From NCBI GenBank assembly GCA_947494325.1, contig CANLUS010000006.1:186001-250000 (forward strand): a DNA stretch of 64,000 bases. Reading direction: 5' to 3'. This stretch comes from an uncultured Flavobacteriaceae bacterium. GTDB lineage: Bacteria > Bacteroidota > Bacteroidia > Flavobacteriales > Flavobacteriaceae. The notes under the pieces were generated by a model that worked only from the letters and a program-made list of their open reading frames with translations, was not told where the DNA came from and ran no database searches. Position numbers and translations under genes: made by a program. This document shows positions 9,414 through 18,610 of the stretch, in pieces. Numbering within the stretch: position 1 is the stretch's first letter; each line of letters begins with the position of its first letter.

Positions 9414-10549
9414 AATCAATACCTTACGGGAGACAAAATATAGAAAAAGACGATATTGATGCTGTTGTGCAAACATTGACTGCTGATTTTTTAACACAGG
9501 GCCCCAAGGTTAAGGAATTTGAAGATATGTTTGCCACATATGTTGATGCAAAGTATGCTGTGGCTGTAAATAATGCTACTGCCGGCCTTCATCTTGCTGT
9601 TTTAGCTTTAGGTTTAAAAGAAGGTGAGCGCGTCATTACCACACCAATTACATTTGCGGCATCTGCGAACTGTGTTAGGTATGCCGGAGGAGAAGTCTGG
9701 TTTGCCGATATAGATCCAAACACTTATTTGTTATCCTTACAGAGTACGAGAGAACTTATCGAAAGCAAGCCCAAAGGTTATTTTAAAGGAATTATTCCGG
9801 TCGATTTTGCCGGTCTACCGGTAAACTTAGAAGAGTTTAAAGAATTGGCTGACGAACACGAATTATGGATAATTGAAGATGCTTGTCATGCTCCAGGAGG
9901 TTATTTTTATGATAGTAATGAAACAAAGCAATTATGTGGTAATGGAAACTTTGCAGATATTGGAATATTTTCGTTTCACCCCGTAAAGCATATTGCATGT
10001 GGAGAAGGGGGAATGATCACCACTAATTCAAAAGAAGTTTATGAAAAATTATTGTTATTAAGAACACATGGTATCACGAAAAAAGATATGAATGAAAACC
10101 ATGGAGGTTGGTACTATGAAATGAAAAGGTTAGGTTTCAATTACCGACTTACCGATATTCAATCAGCTTTGGGAATTACACAATTATCTAAGAATAAAAT
10201 TGGCGTAAAAAGAAGAAATGAAATTGCCGAAACCTATAAAATAGCTTTCAAAAATAAAATCAAATACCAAAGTCTGCCGAATAACACATTAAACGCTCAT
10301 CATTTATTTATTATAGAAATTGAGAATAGAAAAGGTTTGTATGATTTTTTGAAAGAGCATAACATTCACGCTCAAATACACTATATCCCATTACACACCT
10401 TACCGTATTACAAGGAAATTGGTTATGACCATGCGAATTTAGACAATGCTGAAAGGTATTATTCAAACTGTATCAGCTTACCAATGTTTCCGACATTGAG
10501 TCACCAGGAACAAGCATATGTCATTGAAAAGGTCTTAGAATTCATTTAA
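9410..10549 (+). CDS. pseC: UDP-4-amino-4,6-dideoxy-N-acetyl-beta-L-altrosamine transaminase
   Basis: PLP-dependent aminotransferase of the DegT/DnrJ/EryC1/StrS family that aminates C4 of the PseB product using glutamate. At 379 residues the length is typical. IEDACHAPGG carries the Asp that pairs with the PLP pyridine nitrogen, and FSFHPVKHI near residues 188-196 carries the PLP Lys. The opening SIPYGRQNI followed by DFLTQGP is usual for PseC. It shares an ATGA junction with pseB, its substrate supplier. Confidence 0.94.
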   Translation: MKSIPYGRQNIEKDDIDAVVQTLTADFLTQGPKVKEFEDMFATYVDAKYAVAVNNATAGLHLAVLALGLKEGERVITTPITFAASANCVRYAGGEVWFADIDPNTYLLSLQSTRELIESKPKGYFKGIIPVDFAGLPVNLEEFKELADEHELWIIEDACHAPGGYFYDSNETKQLCGNGNFADIGIFSFHPVKHIACGEGGMITTNSKEVYEKLLLLRTHGITKKDMNENHGGWYYEMKRLGFNYRLTDIQSALGITQLSKNKIGVKRRNEIAETYKIAFKNKIKYQSLPNNTLNAHHLFIIEIENRKGLYDFLKEHNIHAQIHYIPLHTLPYYKEIGYDHANLDNAERYYSNCISLPMFPTLSHQEQAYVIEKVLEFI

Positions 10550-10553
10550 AACA

Positions 10554-11252
10554 ATGAAAAAGAATAAGAATATAGCAATTATTCCGGCGAGAGGAGGAAG
10601 TAAGAGAATCAAGAAGAAAAATATTAAACTCTTTTTAGGAAAACCGATTATATCATATTCAATTGAAGCTGCTCTAGCCAGCCAATTATTTGATGAAGTA
10701 ATGGTATCAACTGATGATATTGAAATTAAGGAAATTGCTAAATCTTTTGGTGCAAGTGTACCATTTTTGAGAAGTGACGTCAATGCCAATGATTTTGCCA
10801 TTCTAGCAGATGTTATTGAAGAGGTCGTTTTGAACTATAAAAAAGAGGGAATTGAATTTAATAATGTTTGTTGTATACTCCCAACAGCTCCTTTCGTAAA
10901 TGCGACTAATTTGGAAAATGCTTATGCACAGTTAATGAATAAGAATTTCGACAGTGTATTTCCTATGTTGGAATTTTCGTTTCCTATTCAGCGCTCCCTA
11001 GAATTTAAGGACCATAAAGTGAAAATGGTCTGGGAAGAACATATGAATACTCGATCTCAGGATTTAGAACTAAGATATCATGATGCAGGTCAATTTTACT
11101 GGATTAGAACTAAAAGATTCTTGAGAGACAAGAAAATATTTACAGACAATTCTGGAGGACTTGTTATTTCCGAGTTGTTAGCACAGGATATTGATACAGA
11201 AACAGATTTTAAATTGGCCGAGATGAAATACAAATTAATGCTGGATGCCTGA
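10554..11252 (+). CDS. pseF: Pseudaminic acid cytidylyltransferase
   Basis: Activates pseudaminic acid with CTP to CMP-pseudaminic acid, the donor used by glycosyltransferases. The 232-residue protein opens with the nucleotide-binding IIPARGGSKRIKKKN at about residues 8-22 and has the SIEAAL and STDD segments of the CMP-sialate synthetase family, plus LPTAPF. Neighbours show the acid is pseudaminic rather than sialic or legionaminic. Overlaps the next gene by 8 bases. Confidence 0.92.
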   Translation: MKKNKNIAIIPARGGSKRIKKKNIKLFLGKPIISYSIEAALASQLFDEVMVSTDDIEIKEIAKSFGASVPFLRSDVNANDFAILADVIEEVVLNYKKEGIEFNNVCCILPTAPFVNATNLENAYAQLMNKNFDSVFPMLEFSFPIQRSLEFKDHKVKMVWEEHMNTRSQDLELRYHDAGQFYWIRTKRFLRDKKIFTDNSGGLVISELLAQDIDTETDFKLAEMKYKLMLDA

Positions 11253-12699
11253 AAAAATAATTCTTCGAGTAGATGGGAATTCTGAAATAGGTTTGGGACA
11301 TTTGTATCGTGGAATGGCCCTTTTAGATATTCTCAAAGATCACTATAGTTGCAGTTTTTTGATTAGAAAGAATACTACAATATCTCCTTTGAAGAATGCC
11401 AAAATCTCTTTTCAATATATCCCTGACGAAATAGAACTAGAAGATGAACCTGAATGGATTTGTGCTAGTTTACAGGAGTTCGATACGATTGTATTAGATG
11501 GGTATCAGTTTAGAGAAGAATATCAAACTAAAATAAAACTATATGGGAAAAGACTCGTTTATGTTGACGACCTAGCTAGAGACGTACAAAAGGCCGACGT
11601 TGTAATCAATCATAGTCCAAACATAAAAAAAGAAGACTATAACAAAGAAGATTATACGCAATTAGCTTTGGGTCTTGAATATGCAATCTTGAGAAAAACG
11701 TTTATCAATTGCATTAAAGAAAAACGAGAAGTGAACAGAACAATCAAAAATGTTTTTATTTTATTTGGAGGATCAGACCCTGATGATTTTACTTTTCAAG
11801 CCGCGCGAAATATAGTAAAATTAGAAAGTATAAACTCCGTTACTATTGTGCTGGGTGCAGCTTACATACATTCTGAAATTTTCAAAATTAAAAATGACAA
11901 ATTAAACATATACAGAAATCAATCTGAAGAGGAGGTTTTTGATTTAATGAATCAATCAGATGTTGCAATCGCACCTGCTAGTACAACATCCCTTGAATTG
12001 GCTTCTGTTGGTGTGCCAATTATCTTAGGTTTTTTTGTAGAGAATCAAAAGAAAATATATTCAGGTTTTGTTAAGAATAATGCAATTTTCCCAATAGGAA
12101 ATCTTAATACTTTTGACTTTTCTCGGCTAAATGGAATTATTAAATCTATTGATTCAAAAGCGATTTTACAGCAGAAGTCAAAAGCATTAAAACATATGTT
12201 TATAGGGCATGATAAAAAAAGAATACTTAATTTATTCCAAAATAAAGTAATCTCTATAAGAAATGTGGAAGAATCAGATATGAATTTTGTTTTTAGTTTA
12301 TCGAATGAACTTGAAGTAAGACGTAATTCCTTTAATTCCGATCCAATTCTTTTAGAAGACCATAAAAAGTGGTTTGCAGATATATTAAAAAGTAAAAATT
12401 TATATTACATTATTGAGTTTAATGAGAACCCAGTTGGTCAAATAAGATTTAAATATCAGGAAAAATTTTCTGTTATTGGTATTTCAGTTTCGAATAAATA
12501 TAGGGGCAAAGGACTTGCCACAATAAGCTTAAAACAAGCTGTCAAAGAATATTTCAAGAAAAATTCGAAACCAATTTTAGCATACATTAAAAAAACAAAC
12601 ACTGCATCAATCAATGTTTTTAAAAGAGTGGATTTCTTGCACTATAAGGAAGATTTTATTGATGGAGAACACAGTGTTGTATATATAAGAAGAAAATGA
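11245..12699 (+). CDS. pseG: PseG nucleotide-sugar hydrolase fused to a GNAT acetyltransferase (PseH-like)
   Basis: A 484-residue two-domain protein. Residues 1 to about 330 match PseG, which removes UDP from UDP-2,4-diacetamido-2,4,6-trideoxy-beta-L-altropyranose: the opening LRVDGNSEIGLGHLYR carries the conserved His, and ILFGGSDPDD plus APASTTSLELASVGVP form a GT-B-like nucleotide site. Residues about 335-484 (from ISIRNVEESD) are a GNAT domain with the acetyl-CoA segment NKYRGKGLA. The usual separate acetyltransferase PseH is otherwise absent from this run, so the second domain very likely performs N4-acetylation, just before the hydrolysis done by the first. The domain roles are inference from order and family. 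Confidence 0.9.
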   Translation: MPEKIILRVDGNSEIGLGHLYRGMALLDILKDHYSCSFLIRKNTTISPLKNAKISFQYIPDEIELEDEPEWICASLQEFDTIVLDGYQFREEYQTKIKLYGKRLVYVDDLARDVQKADVVINHSPNIKKEDYNKEDYTQLALGLEYAILRKTFINCIKEKREVNRTIKNVFILFGGSDPDDFTFQAARNIVKLESINSVTIVLGAAYIHSEIFKIKNDKLNIYRNQSEEEVFDLMNQSDVAIAPASTTSLELASVGVPIILGFFVENQKKIYSGFVKNNAIFPIGNLNTFDFSRLNGIIKSIDSKAILQQKSKALKHMFIGHDKKRILNLFQNKVISIRNVEESDMNFVFSLSNELEVRRNSFNSDPILLEDHKKWFADILKSKNLYYIIEFNENPVGQIRFKYQEKFSVIGISVSNKYRGKGLATISLKQAVKEYFKKNSKPILAYIKKTNTASINVFKRVDFLHYKEDFIDGEHSVVYIRRK

Positions 12700-13730
12700 A
12701 AATAGATAATTTTGAATTAGGGAAAGGAAAAACATTTATCATTGCAGAAATGTCGGCAAATCATGGCCATGATATAGAGATTGCTAAAGAAACGGTACGT
12801 GCTGCAAAAAGAAGTGGTGCTGATGCAATCAAATTGCAAACATATACCCCAGATACAATTACTATAGATTCAAAAAAGGAAGATTTTATTATTAAAGGAA
12901 CTATTTGGGAAGGTAAGAATTTGTATGATTTATATAAAGAAGCTTATTTACCTTGGGATTGGCATAAACCTCTTTTTGATGTGGCTAAGGAAGAAGGATT
13001 GATTTGTTTTTCTTCTCCATTCGATAAGACGGCTGTTGATTATTTGGAAAAGCTTAATGTTCCCGCATATAAAATTGCCTCATTCGAAATCACGGATATT
13101 CCACTCATAAAATATACAGCAGGTAAAGGAAAACCTATAATAATTTCTACAGGCATTGCAGATGAAAAGGATATTGAGCTAGCGGTAGAAAGTTGTCGAG
13201 CTGTTGGTAATAATGATATTATTTTATTAAAGACATCTTCTCAATATCCGGCAAAGATAGAAGATGCTAATCTTACAATGATACCAGAATTAGAAAGCAG
13301 GTTTGATGTAATCGCCGGTTTATCAGATCATACCTCTGGGGAATTAGTGCCAATAATTGCAACTTCATTAGGCGCTAAGGTTATTGAAAAACATTTTATT
13401 CTAGATAGATCTATTGGAGGTCCAGACGCTTCCTTCTCGTTGAACGAATCGGAATTCAGATCAATGGTTGATGCTGTAAGGTCTACCGAGAAAGGAATTG
13501 GAAAAATAGATTTTTCTTTGTCCGAAAAAGCTAAAAAAAGTAAAAGTTTTTCTAGATCTCTTTATGTCGTACAAGATATGAAAGCTGGAGATTTATTTAC
13601 AGAAGAGAATGTAAAATCTATTCGTCCAGGATATGGAATGCATCCAAAACATCTAAGCAATGTTTTAGGTAAAGAAGCTACCATAGATATCGAAAAAGGA
13701 ACTAGGCTAAGTTTTGAACATTTTAGTTAA
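12696..13730 (+). CDS. pseI: Pseudaminic acid synthase
   Basis: Condenses 2,4-diacetamido-2,4,6-trideoxy-L-altrose with phosphoenolpyruvate to give pseudaminic acid. The 344-residue protein has the NeuB-family TIM-barrel start (EMSANHGHD, then GADAIKLQTY), the LKTSSQYPA and GLSDHTSG segments, the metal-binding EKHF, and a C-terminal SAF (antifreeze-like) domain at about 285-344 starting at SRSLYVV. LKTSSQYP with the PseBCFG context favours PseI over NeuB or LegI. It overlaps the previous gene by 4 bases and abuts the flippase gene directly. Confidence 0.95.
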   Translation: MKIDNFELGKGKTFIIAEMSANHGHDIEIAKETVRAAKRSGADAIKLQTYTPDTITIDSKKEDFIIKGTIWEGKNLYDLYKEAYLPWDWHKPLFDVAKEEGLICFSSPFDKTAVDYLEKLNVPAYKIASFEITDIPLIKYTAGKGKPIIISTGIADEKDIELAVESCRAVGNNDIILLKTSSQYPAKIEDANLTMIPELESRFDVIAGLSDHTSGELVPIIATSLGAKVIEKHFILDRSIGGPDASFSLNESEFRSMVDAVRSTEKGIGKIDFSLSEKAKKSKSFSRSLYVVQDMKAGDLFTEENVKSIRPGYGMHPKHLSNVLGKEATIDIEKGTRLSFEHFS

Positions 13731-15020
13731 ATGAAAATAAATTTAAACTTTTTTAAGTCTAAACTAGCAAAAGATTCGCTGATTTATACAATTTCCGATG
13801 TCATAAACATGGCATTGCCTTTTCTTTTGCTTCCAATTCTTACACAATACTTAACTCCCGACGACTACGGAACGTTAAATGGTTTTTCATCAATAATAGC
13901 AGGAGTTTCAATCTTGGTCAGCTTAAACGTTAGTGCCGCGATTAATGTAATGTACTATAAGTTAAAGAAAGAGGAACTTGCAATTTATATTGGTAATACA
14001 TTAATTATTGCTTTTTCAAGCTTTATGACACTACTAATAATAGCATTAATTTTCAGAAATTATATTGAAGTGTCTTTTCAAATCCCCTTTTTGTGGATAT
14101 TTTTAGGTGTTATATTATCGTTCACTAACTTCCTTTCTGTTATAAATACCAACTTATGGATTATGGAACAAAAACCGATGCTATTTGGAGGATTTAAAAT
14201 TTCAAATACTATGGTGAATTTTGGCATTTCCCTTTTTCTCGTAGTTGTGCTATTGATGTCATGGAAGGGTAGGGCTTTAGGAATTTTCATTTCAGGAATA
14301 TTATACTCTATAATTAGTTTTATGCTATTATTTAGAAGAGGGTACTTGAAATTTAATTTCAATATAGACTATATTAAAGATGCTTTGAAATTTGGAATTC
14401 CTTTAATCCCATATCAATTAAGCGGATGGATTAGAAATGGAGGAATAGTGTTCCTTTTGATTTTTCTAGTAGGAAAGAACGAAACAGGCTTGTACGGAGT
14501 AGGGAGCAAATTTGCTTTGTTGATAATTGTTTTGTCGTTAGCCTTTAGTAAAGCTTGGGCTCCATATTTATTCCGTGAATTATCGAAGGAATTAACGAGA
14601 AGTAAAAAACAAAAAATAGTAAAATTCACCTATCTTATTTTTGCTTTTTACCTAGTTGCAGCGTTAATTTTAACCTTAATAGCTCCTTTTATTATAGATT
14701 TGGTTTTCCCAGAAAGTTATACCGATTCGTATAACTATGTCGGATATTTAGTTTTTGGCGCTGCCTTTCAAGGGATGTATTTAATGGTTGTGCAATTTAT
14801 TTATTTTAAAAAGAAAACAAAGTATGTTGCATACATAACTTTTGCAGTGTCAATAGTGAACTTTCTCCTGGCTTATCTACTAATAAAATTTAATGGATCT
14901 ATTGGAGCAGCTCAAGCTACAGTGATTAGCTTTTTTTTATCTTTTGTTCTAATTTGGTTTTATAGTGATAAGGTATATGACATGCCTTGGAATATTTTAA
15001 AGAAAGAAACTACCATATGA
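13731..15020 (+). CDS. wzx: Wzx-type polysaccharide flippase
   Basis: A 429-residue polytopic inner-membrane protein of the MATE/MVF-related polysaccharide-synthesis superfamily, predicted to flip undecaprenyl-linked repeat units to the periplasm. About twelve hydrophobic stretches can be counted, beginning with ALPFLLLPILTQYLTPDDYG, whose TPDDYG end is a common feature of Wzx proteins. It begins the base after the pseI stop codon and ends in an ATGA overlap with the next gene. With the EpsG-type polymerase downstream it marks the locus as Wzx/Wzy dependent. Confidence 0.9.
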   Translation: MKINLNFFKSKLAKDSLIYTISDVINMALPFLLLPILTQYLTPDDYGTLNGFSSIIAGVSILVSLNVSAAINVMYYKLKKEELAIYIGNTLIIAFSSFMTLLIIALIFRNYIEVSFQIPFLWIFLGVILSFTNFLSVINTNLWIMEQKPMLFGGFKISNTMVNFGISLFLVVVLLMSWKGRALGIFISGILYSIISFMLLFRRGYLKFNFNIDYIKDALKFGIPLIPYQLSGWIRNGGIVFLLIFLVGKNETGLYGVGSKFALLIIVLSLAFSKAWAPYLFRELSKELTRSKKQKIVKFTYLIFAFYLVAALILTLIAPFIIDLVFPESYTDSYNYVGYLVFGAAFQGMYLMVVQFIYFKKKTKYVAYITFAVSIVNFLLAYLLIKFNGSIGAAQATVISFFLSFVLIWFYSDKVYDMPWNILKKETTI

Positions 15021-16237
15021 GATTCAATAGCTTTAAGTATTTAGATAAAGTACTTCATATAATTGATGTGGGTTTAATCGACGCATTAAACAATACTCCA
15101 GACAGTAAGAACAAAAAAACAACAAGTACTACTAAGATTGTTTTAAAAAGAGTCAATGATAAATTGAACCAAATTTTATGGTTTCCTTTGGGGTTACTGT
15201 TTAAGTCAAATGATAAGCAGGATGACGAACTTTTAAAAAGAAACTGGCTTATTTATGAATCTCGGAACAATTTTAATACGTTATCACCATTAAAAAAAGA
15301 TCAGAATATTTTTGTTAAGCCAAATAAGACAATTATTTTCAGGTATTTGATTTTTTACAAAATAATTTATGTCATTCCATTAATAGTTTGGTTGCTTAAA
15401 AGAAATAAACTACGAAGATTCTTTTTATATTATGAGGTATTAGGAATAGTAGAGGAAAGTAGACGATTAATAAAAAAATATCAACCGAATAAAGTCATTT
15501 TTGCAAATGATATTAATCCGTATCAGATCGCATTAAAAATTGCAGCAATGAATCAAAAAGTAAAAACATATTATTTTCAACATGCCAGTATTTCTGGCTA
15601 TATGCCGCCTCTTGATTTTGATGTTTCATTTCTGGAAGGTCAAGACTCTTATGATAAGTACAAAAAAATTGGCGAAATTAAAGGTGAAGTAGAATTAATA
15701 GGAATGATAAAATATCAATCTAAGAACTACCTCATGAACGAAAATAATGATGTCCGTAAAATTGGTATTGCGTTAAATTTAATTGATAATTTGTATGATG
15801 TTCGGGATGTTGTAGAGAAAATAACTAAGATGTTTCCTGAGCTTGAAATTTGTATTAGACAGCACCCGAGAGATTATCGTATTTTGCCTTTTAATAATGA
15901 AAAGATTAGACTTAGCTCTTCAAAAACTGAAGATGTATTCAAGTTTTTAGAAAAGGTGGATTTATTAATTGCAGGAGATTCTTCAATTCATTTGGAAGCG
16001 GCACTATTAAACGTAGTTTCAATTTATTATAAATTCACGGCATCTGATTTTTTTGATGTTTATAAATTTGTTGAAAATGATTTGGTCGATTTTGCGAAGA
16101 ATATTGACATTTTATTGGCGTTCATTGGAAAACAGAAAGATAAAAAAACAAATGTTATTGATAGAACTAAATATTATAATGAATATCAAAAAAGTAAAAT
16201 TGATTTTAGAGTCGTTTTGGAAAAATATGACTTATAA
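15017..16237 (+). CDS. Putative GT-B glycosyltransferase of capsule type, acceptor unknown
   Basis: A 406-residue protein that I cannot place in a named family with certainty. One hydrophobic stretch (about residues 113-127) may anchor it to the membrane. The second half looks like a GT-B nucleotide-sugar site: YYFQHASISGYMPP, IRQHPRD near 285, and LIAGDSSIHLEAALL near 317-331, a pattern shared with capsule-synthesis, CDP-glycerol-transferase-like and sialyltransferase-like proteins. It starts with an ATG in an ATGA junction with wzx; an in-frame TTG at 14987 was rejected because it lies deep in wzx. Lying next after the pseudaminic acid genes and flippase, it is a candidate pseudaminic acid transferase, which is inference only. 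Confidence 0.6.
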   Translation: MRFNSFKYLDKVLHIIDVGLIDALNNTPDSKNKKTTSTTKIVLKRVNDKLNQILWFPLGLLFKSNDKQDDELLKRNWLIYESRNNFNTLSPLKKDQNIFVKPNKTIIFRYLIFYKIIYVIPLIVWLLKRNKLRRFFLYYEVLGIVEESRRLIKKYQPNKVIFANDINPYQIALKIAAMNQKVKTYYFQHASISGYMPPLDFDVSFLEGQDSYDKYKKIGEIKGEVELIGMIKYQSKNYLMNENNDVRKIGIALNLIDNLYDVRDVVEKITKMFPELEICIRQHPRDYRILPFNNEKIRLSSSKTEDVFKFLEKVDLLIAGDSSIHLEAALLNVVSIYYKFTASDFFDVYKFVENDLVDFAKNIDILLAFIGKQKDKKTNVIDRTKYYNEYQKSKIDFRVVLEKYDL

Positions 16238-16258
16238 CTTGATAGACAATTAAATTTT

Positions 16259-17374
16259 ATGCCAAAGAAAATACTTATAGTTTCAACCTCATTTTATCCG
16301 TTGAATTCACCAAGATCTTTTAGAACAACTGAATTGGTTAAAGAATTTTCCCGTCAAGGCCATGACCTTACGATAGTAACCCCGAAAGATCAAAAAATAC
16401 ATGCTAAATTTGAAGAAGATTATAATGTAAAAATTATCGATTTAAAACTTAAAAAAAATGCAACGTTCCGCTACACAGGAAATATAAAGATTATTTCTCT
16501 TCTTAAAAGAGTGTTGAATAGATTACTTCAAGTTTTATTTGAATATCCAGATATTCAAATATTTTTTAAATTAAAAAACAGTCTTAAAGGTTTAAACAAT
16601 TTTGATTTGCTAATTTCTATTGCCACACCGCATCAAGTACATTGGGGGATATCACGTGTTTGGAGAAAGAAGAAAACGCCATTAGCAAAAAAATGGATAG
16701 CAGATTGTGGTGATCCTTTTATGGGGGCAACCCTGGAAACCTTTAAAAAAATGTTCTATTTCAAATACGTTGAAAAGTGGTGGTGTGATAAAGTCGATCA
16801 TATAACAGTCCCTTTTGACGGCGCGAAAAATGCGTATTATAAAGAGTTTCATGATAAGATAAGTGTAATTCCTCAAGGATTTAATTTTGAAAAATCTCAG
16901 GATGGCTTTACCAAATACAATAAGAATATTATACCGACCTTTGCTTATGCTGGTAGCTTTATTCCAAATGGTAGAGATCCACAAGAATTTATTGAATATT
17001 TACTTGAACTGGACTTAGATTTTAAATTTATCATATTTACGAATAATAAAAATTTAGTTGAACAATATTTGGAAAAAGCAAAAGGTAAGATTGAAGTTAG
17101 AAACTATATGCCAAGAAAAGACCTATTACTTTTTTTAAGTCAAATGGACTTTGTATTAAATATTAACAATAGTATTTCTACGCAATCACCGAGTAAATTG
17201 ATAGATTATTATTTAACGAAGAGACCTATACTGTCTATCGATTCTAAAGATTTTAATAAAAATACTGTTGATTTATTTTTAAATGGGAATTATAGCGAGC
17301 AATTAGTCATAGATAATGTTGATCAATATCGAATTGAAAATGTTTGCACAAATTTTTTAAATTTAGGTAATTAA
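16259..17374 (+). CDS. GT4-like glycosyltransferase
   Basis: A 371-residue cytoplasmic GT-B protein. The N-terminal acceptor half opens with IVSTSFYPLNSPRSFRTTEL, typical of GT4-like enzymes that bind the acceptor near the first loop. The C-terminal half has FAYAGSF near residue 223 and a terminal ISTQSPSKLIDYYLTKRPIL segment where the nucleotide-sugar-binding acid cluster normally lies; the classical E-x7-E is replaced by a shorter SPSKL-type motif. Sugar specificity cannot be told. Its TAA stop overlaps the ATG of the polymerase gene by one base. Confidence 0.8.
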   Translation: MPKKILIVSTSFYPLNSPRSFRTTELVKEFSRQGHDLTIVTPKDQKIHAKFEEDYNVKIIDLKLKKNATFRYTGNIKIISLLKRVLNRLLQVLFEYPDIQIFFKLKNSLKGLNNFDLLISIATPHQVHWGISRVWRKKKTPLAKKWIADCGDPFMGATLETFKKMFYFKYVEKWWCDKVDHITVPFDGAKNAYYKEFHDKISVIPQGFNFEKSQDGFTKYNKNIIPTFAYAGSFIPNGRDPQEFIEYLLELDLDFKFIIFTNNKNLVEQYLEKAKGKIEVRNYMPRKDLLLFLSQMDFVLNINNSISTQSPSKLIDYYLTKRPILSIDSKDFNKNTVDLFLNGNYSEQLVIDNVDQYRIENVCTNFLNLGN

Positions 17375-18603
17375 TGCGTTTTAAATTTTCTCAAACTAGT
17401 GTTTATGTTAGTGGATTATTTCTGCTTTGGCCTTTTCTGAGTATATTTTTTGCTTTTGGGAATTATAAAGAAAGTTGGGCGAAAAACGTTTTCTGGTTTT
17501 TTGTAGCGTTTTTTGGTTATACAATGGTTATATCAAATTCGGAAATAGATGCAAACAGATTAGTTGCCGATTTCGAATTTTACAAGGATAATGTTCAAAG
17601 TTTGGATGACCTCTTTGATATTTTAAAAACGCAACCAGATTTTTTTATTCAAACCTATAATTATTTTATAACCCGAATTGTCGAGAACGTACGAATTTAT
17701 TTGTTATCTCTAGCTTTAATCTTTGGTTATTTTTATTCAAGAAACATATGGTTTTTGTTAGATCGAAAAAAAGGGGACTTTAAGCTGTTAACCTTCTTTT
17801 TATTTCTTTTGTTTGTTTTTGTGGTACCTATGTGGAATATTAATGGTTTTAGATTTTGGACCGCGACCAGTATTTTCGTATTTGGAATTTTTAATTATTT
17901 CGATAAAAAACAATTGAAGTTTTTGTTATTTCCATTATTCACTATTTTAATTCATTATTCTTTTATACTTCCAGTAGCTATTCTCGCGCTTTATTTACTT
18001 TTAGGAAAAAGAACAAAGTCATATTACATCTTATATATTGTTTCATTCTTTTTTTTATCGATATCACCGAAGTTCGTTAATTCTTCGATTTCATCACTTA
18101 ATTTACCTGTTTCAATTGAAAATGAAATCTCCATCTATTCAAGTGAAGAGTATGTTGCACAAAGACAAGAAAGAAGGGCAGGAGCTATGGGTTGGTATGT
18201 GACCCTAGGGCCGGAAACTGCGAAATATATATCTTTAATATTAATATCGATTGTTTTTTTTAAGTATAGACCTTTTTTAAAAAAAGAAAAGTTGGAGTCC
18301 ATGTTTGCATTTAGTTTACTAATGTCCAGTGCTGCTTTCTTATTTTCAACCGTGCCTTCCGGCTCAAGATTTATAGCAGTTGCCTATTTATTTGTTTTCG
18401 CAACACTCTTTCTTGTCATTCAAAATAGAAATATTAAAATTAATAGCCTGATCCGAAATGCATCCATTGTGTCAATAGTTTTATATGTTCTACTAATCTT
18501 AAGAGTAGGTCTTGAAACTATTGGGGTATCGGCAATTATAGGGAATCCGATGTTTTCTTTTATCGGGAACGTTGATTTTGCCTTAATAGAGCTAATAAAA
18601 TAA
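17374..18603 (+). CDS. wzy: EpsG-type polysaccharide polymerase (Wzy)
   Basis: A 409-residue membrane protein with about ten hydrophobic segments and a large loop around residues 245-285. The order of features fits the EpsG family of Wzy-like polymerases: a first segment ending LLWPFLSIFFAF, the EIDANRLVADFEFYKD stretch, and the NGFRFWTATSIFVFG segment in mid-protein that carries the conserved Arg-Phe-Trp. It would join lipid-linked repeat units in the periplasm after flipping. It lies between two glycan-assembly genes. Wzy proteins are poorly conserved, so assignment rests on topology plus these short motifs. Confidence 0.82.
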   Translation: MRFKFSQTSVYVSGLFLLWPFLSIFFAFGNYKESWAKNVFWFFVAFFGYTMVISNSEIDANRLVADFEFYKDNVQSLDDLFDILKTQPDFFIQTYNYFITRIVENVRIYLLSLALIFGYFYSRNIWFLLDRKKGDFKLLTFFLFLLFVFVVPMWNINGFRFWTATSIFVFGIFNYFDKKQLKFLLFPLFTILIHYSFILPVAILALYLLLGKRTKSYYILYIVSFFFLSISPKFVNSSISSLNLPVSIENEISIYSSEEYVAQRQERRAGAMGWYVTLGPETAKYISLILISIVFFKYRPFLKKEKLESMFAFSLLMSSAAFLFSTVPSGSRFIAVAYLFVFATLFLVIQNRNIKINSLIRNASIVSIVLYVLLILRVGLETIGVSAIIGNPMFSFIGNVDFALIELIK

Positions 18604-18610
18604 ATATGCG

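Noticed and set aside
14987-15016. Earlier TTG start for the gene after wzx
   Set aside because: It lies within wzx, while the ATG at 15017 forms the usual ATGA junction.
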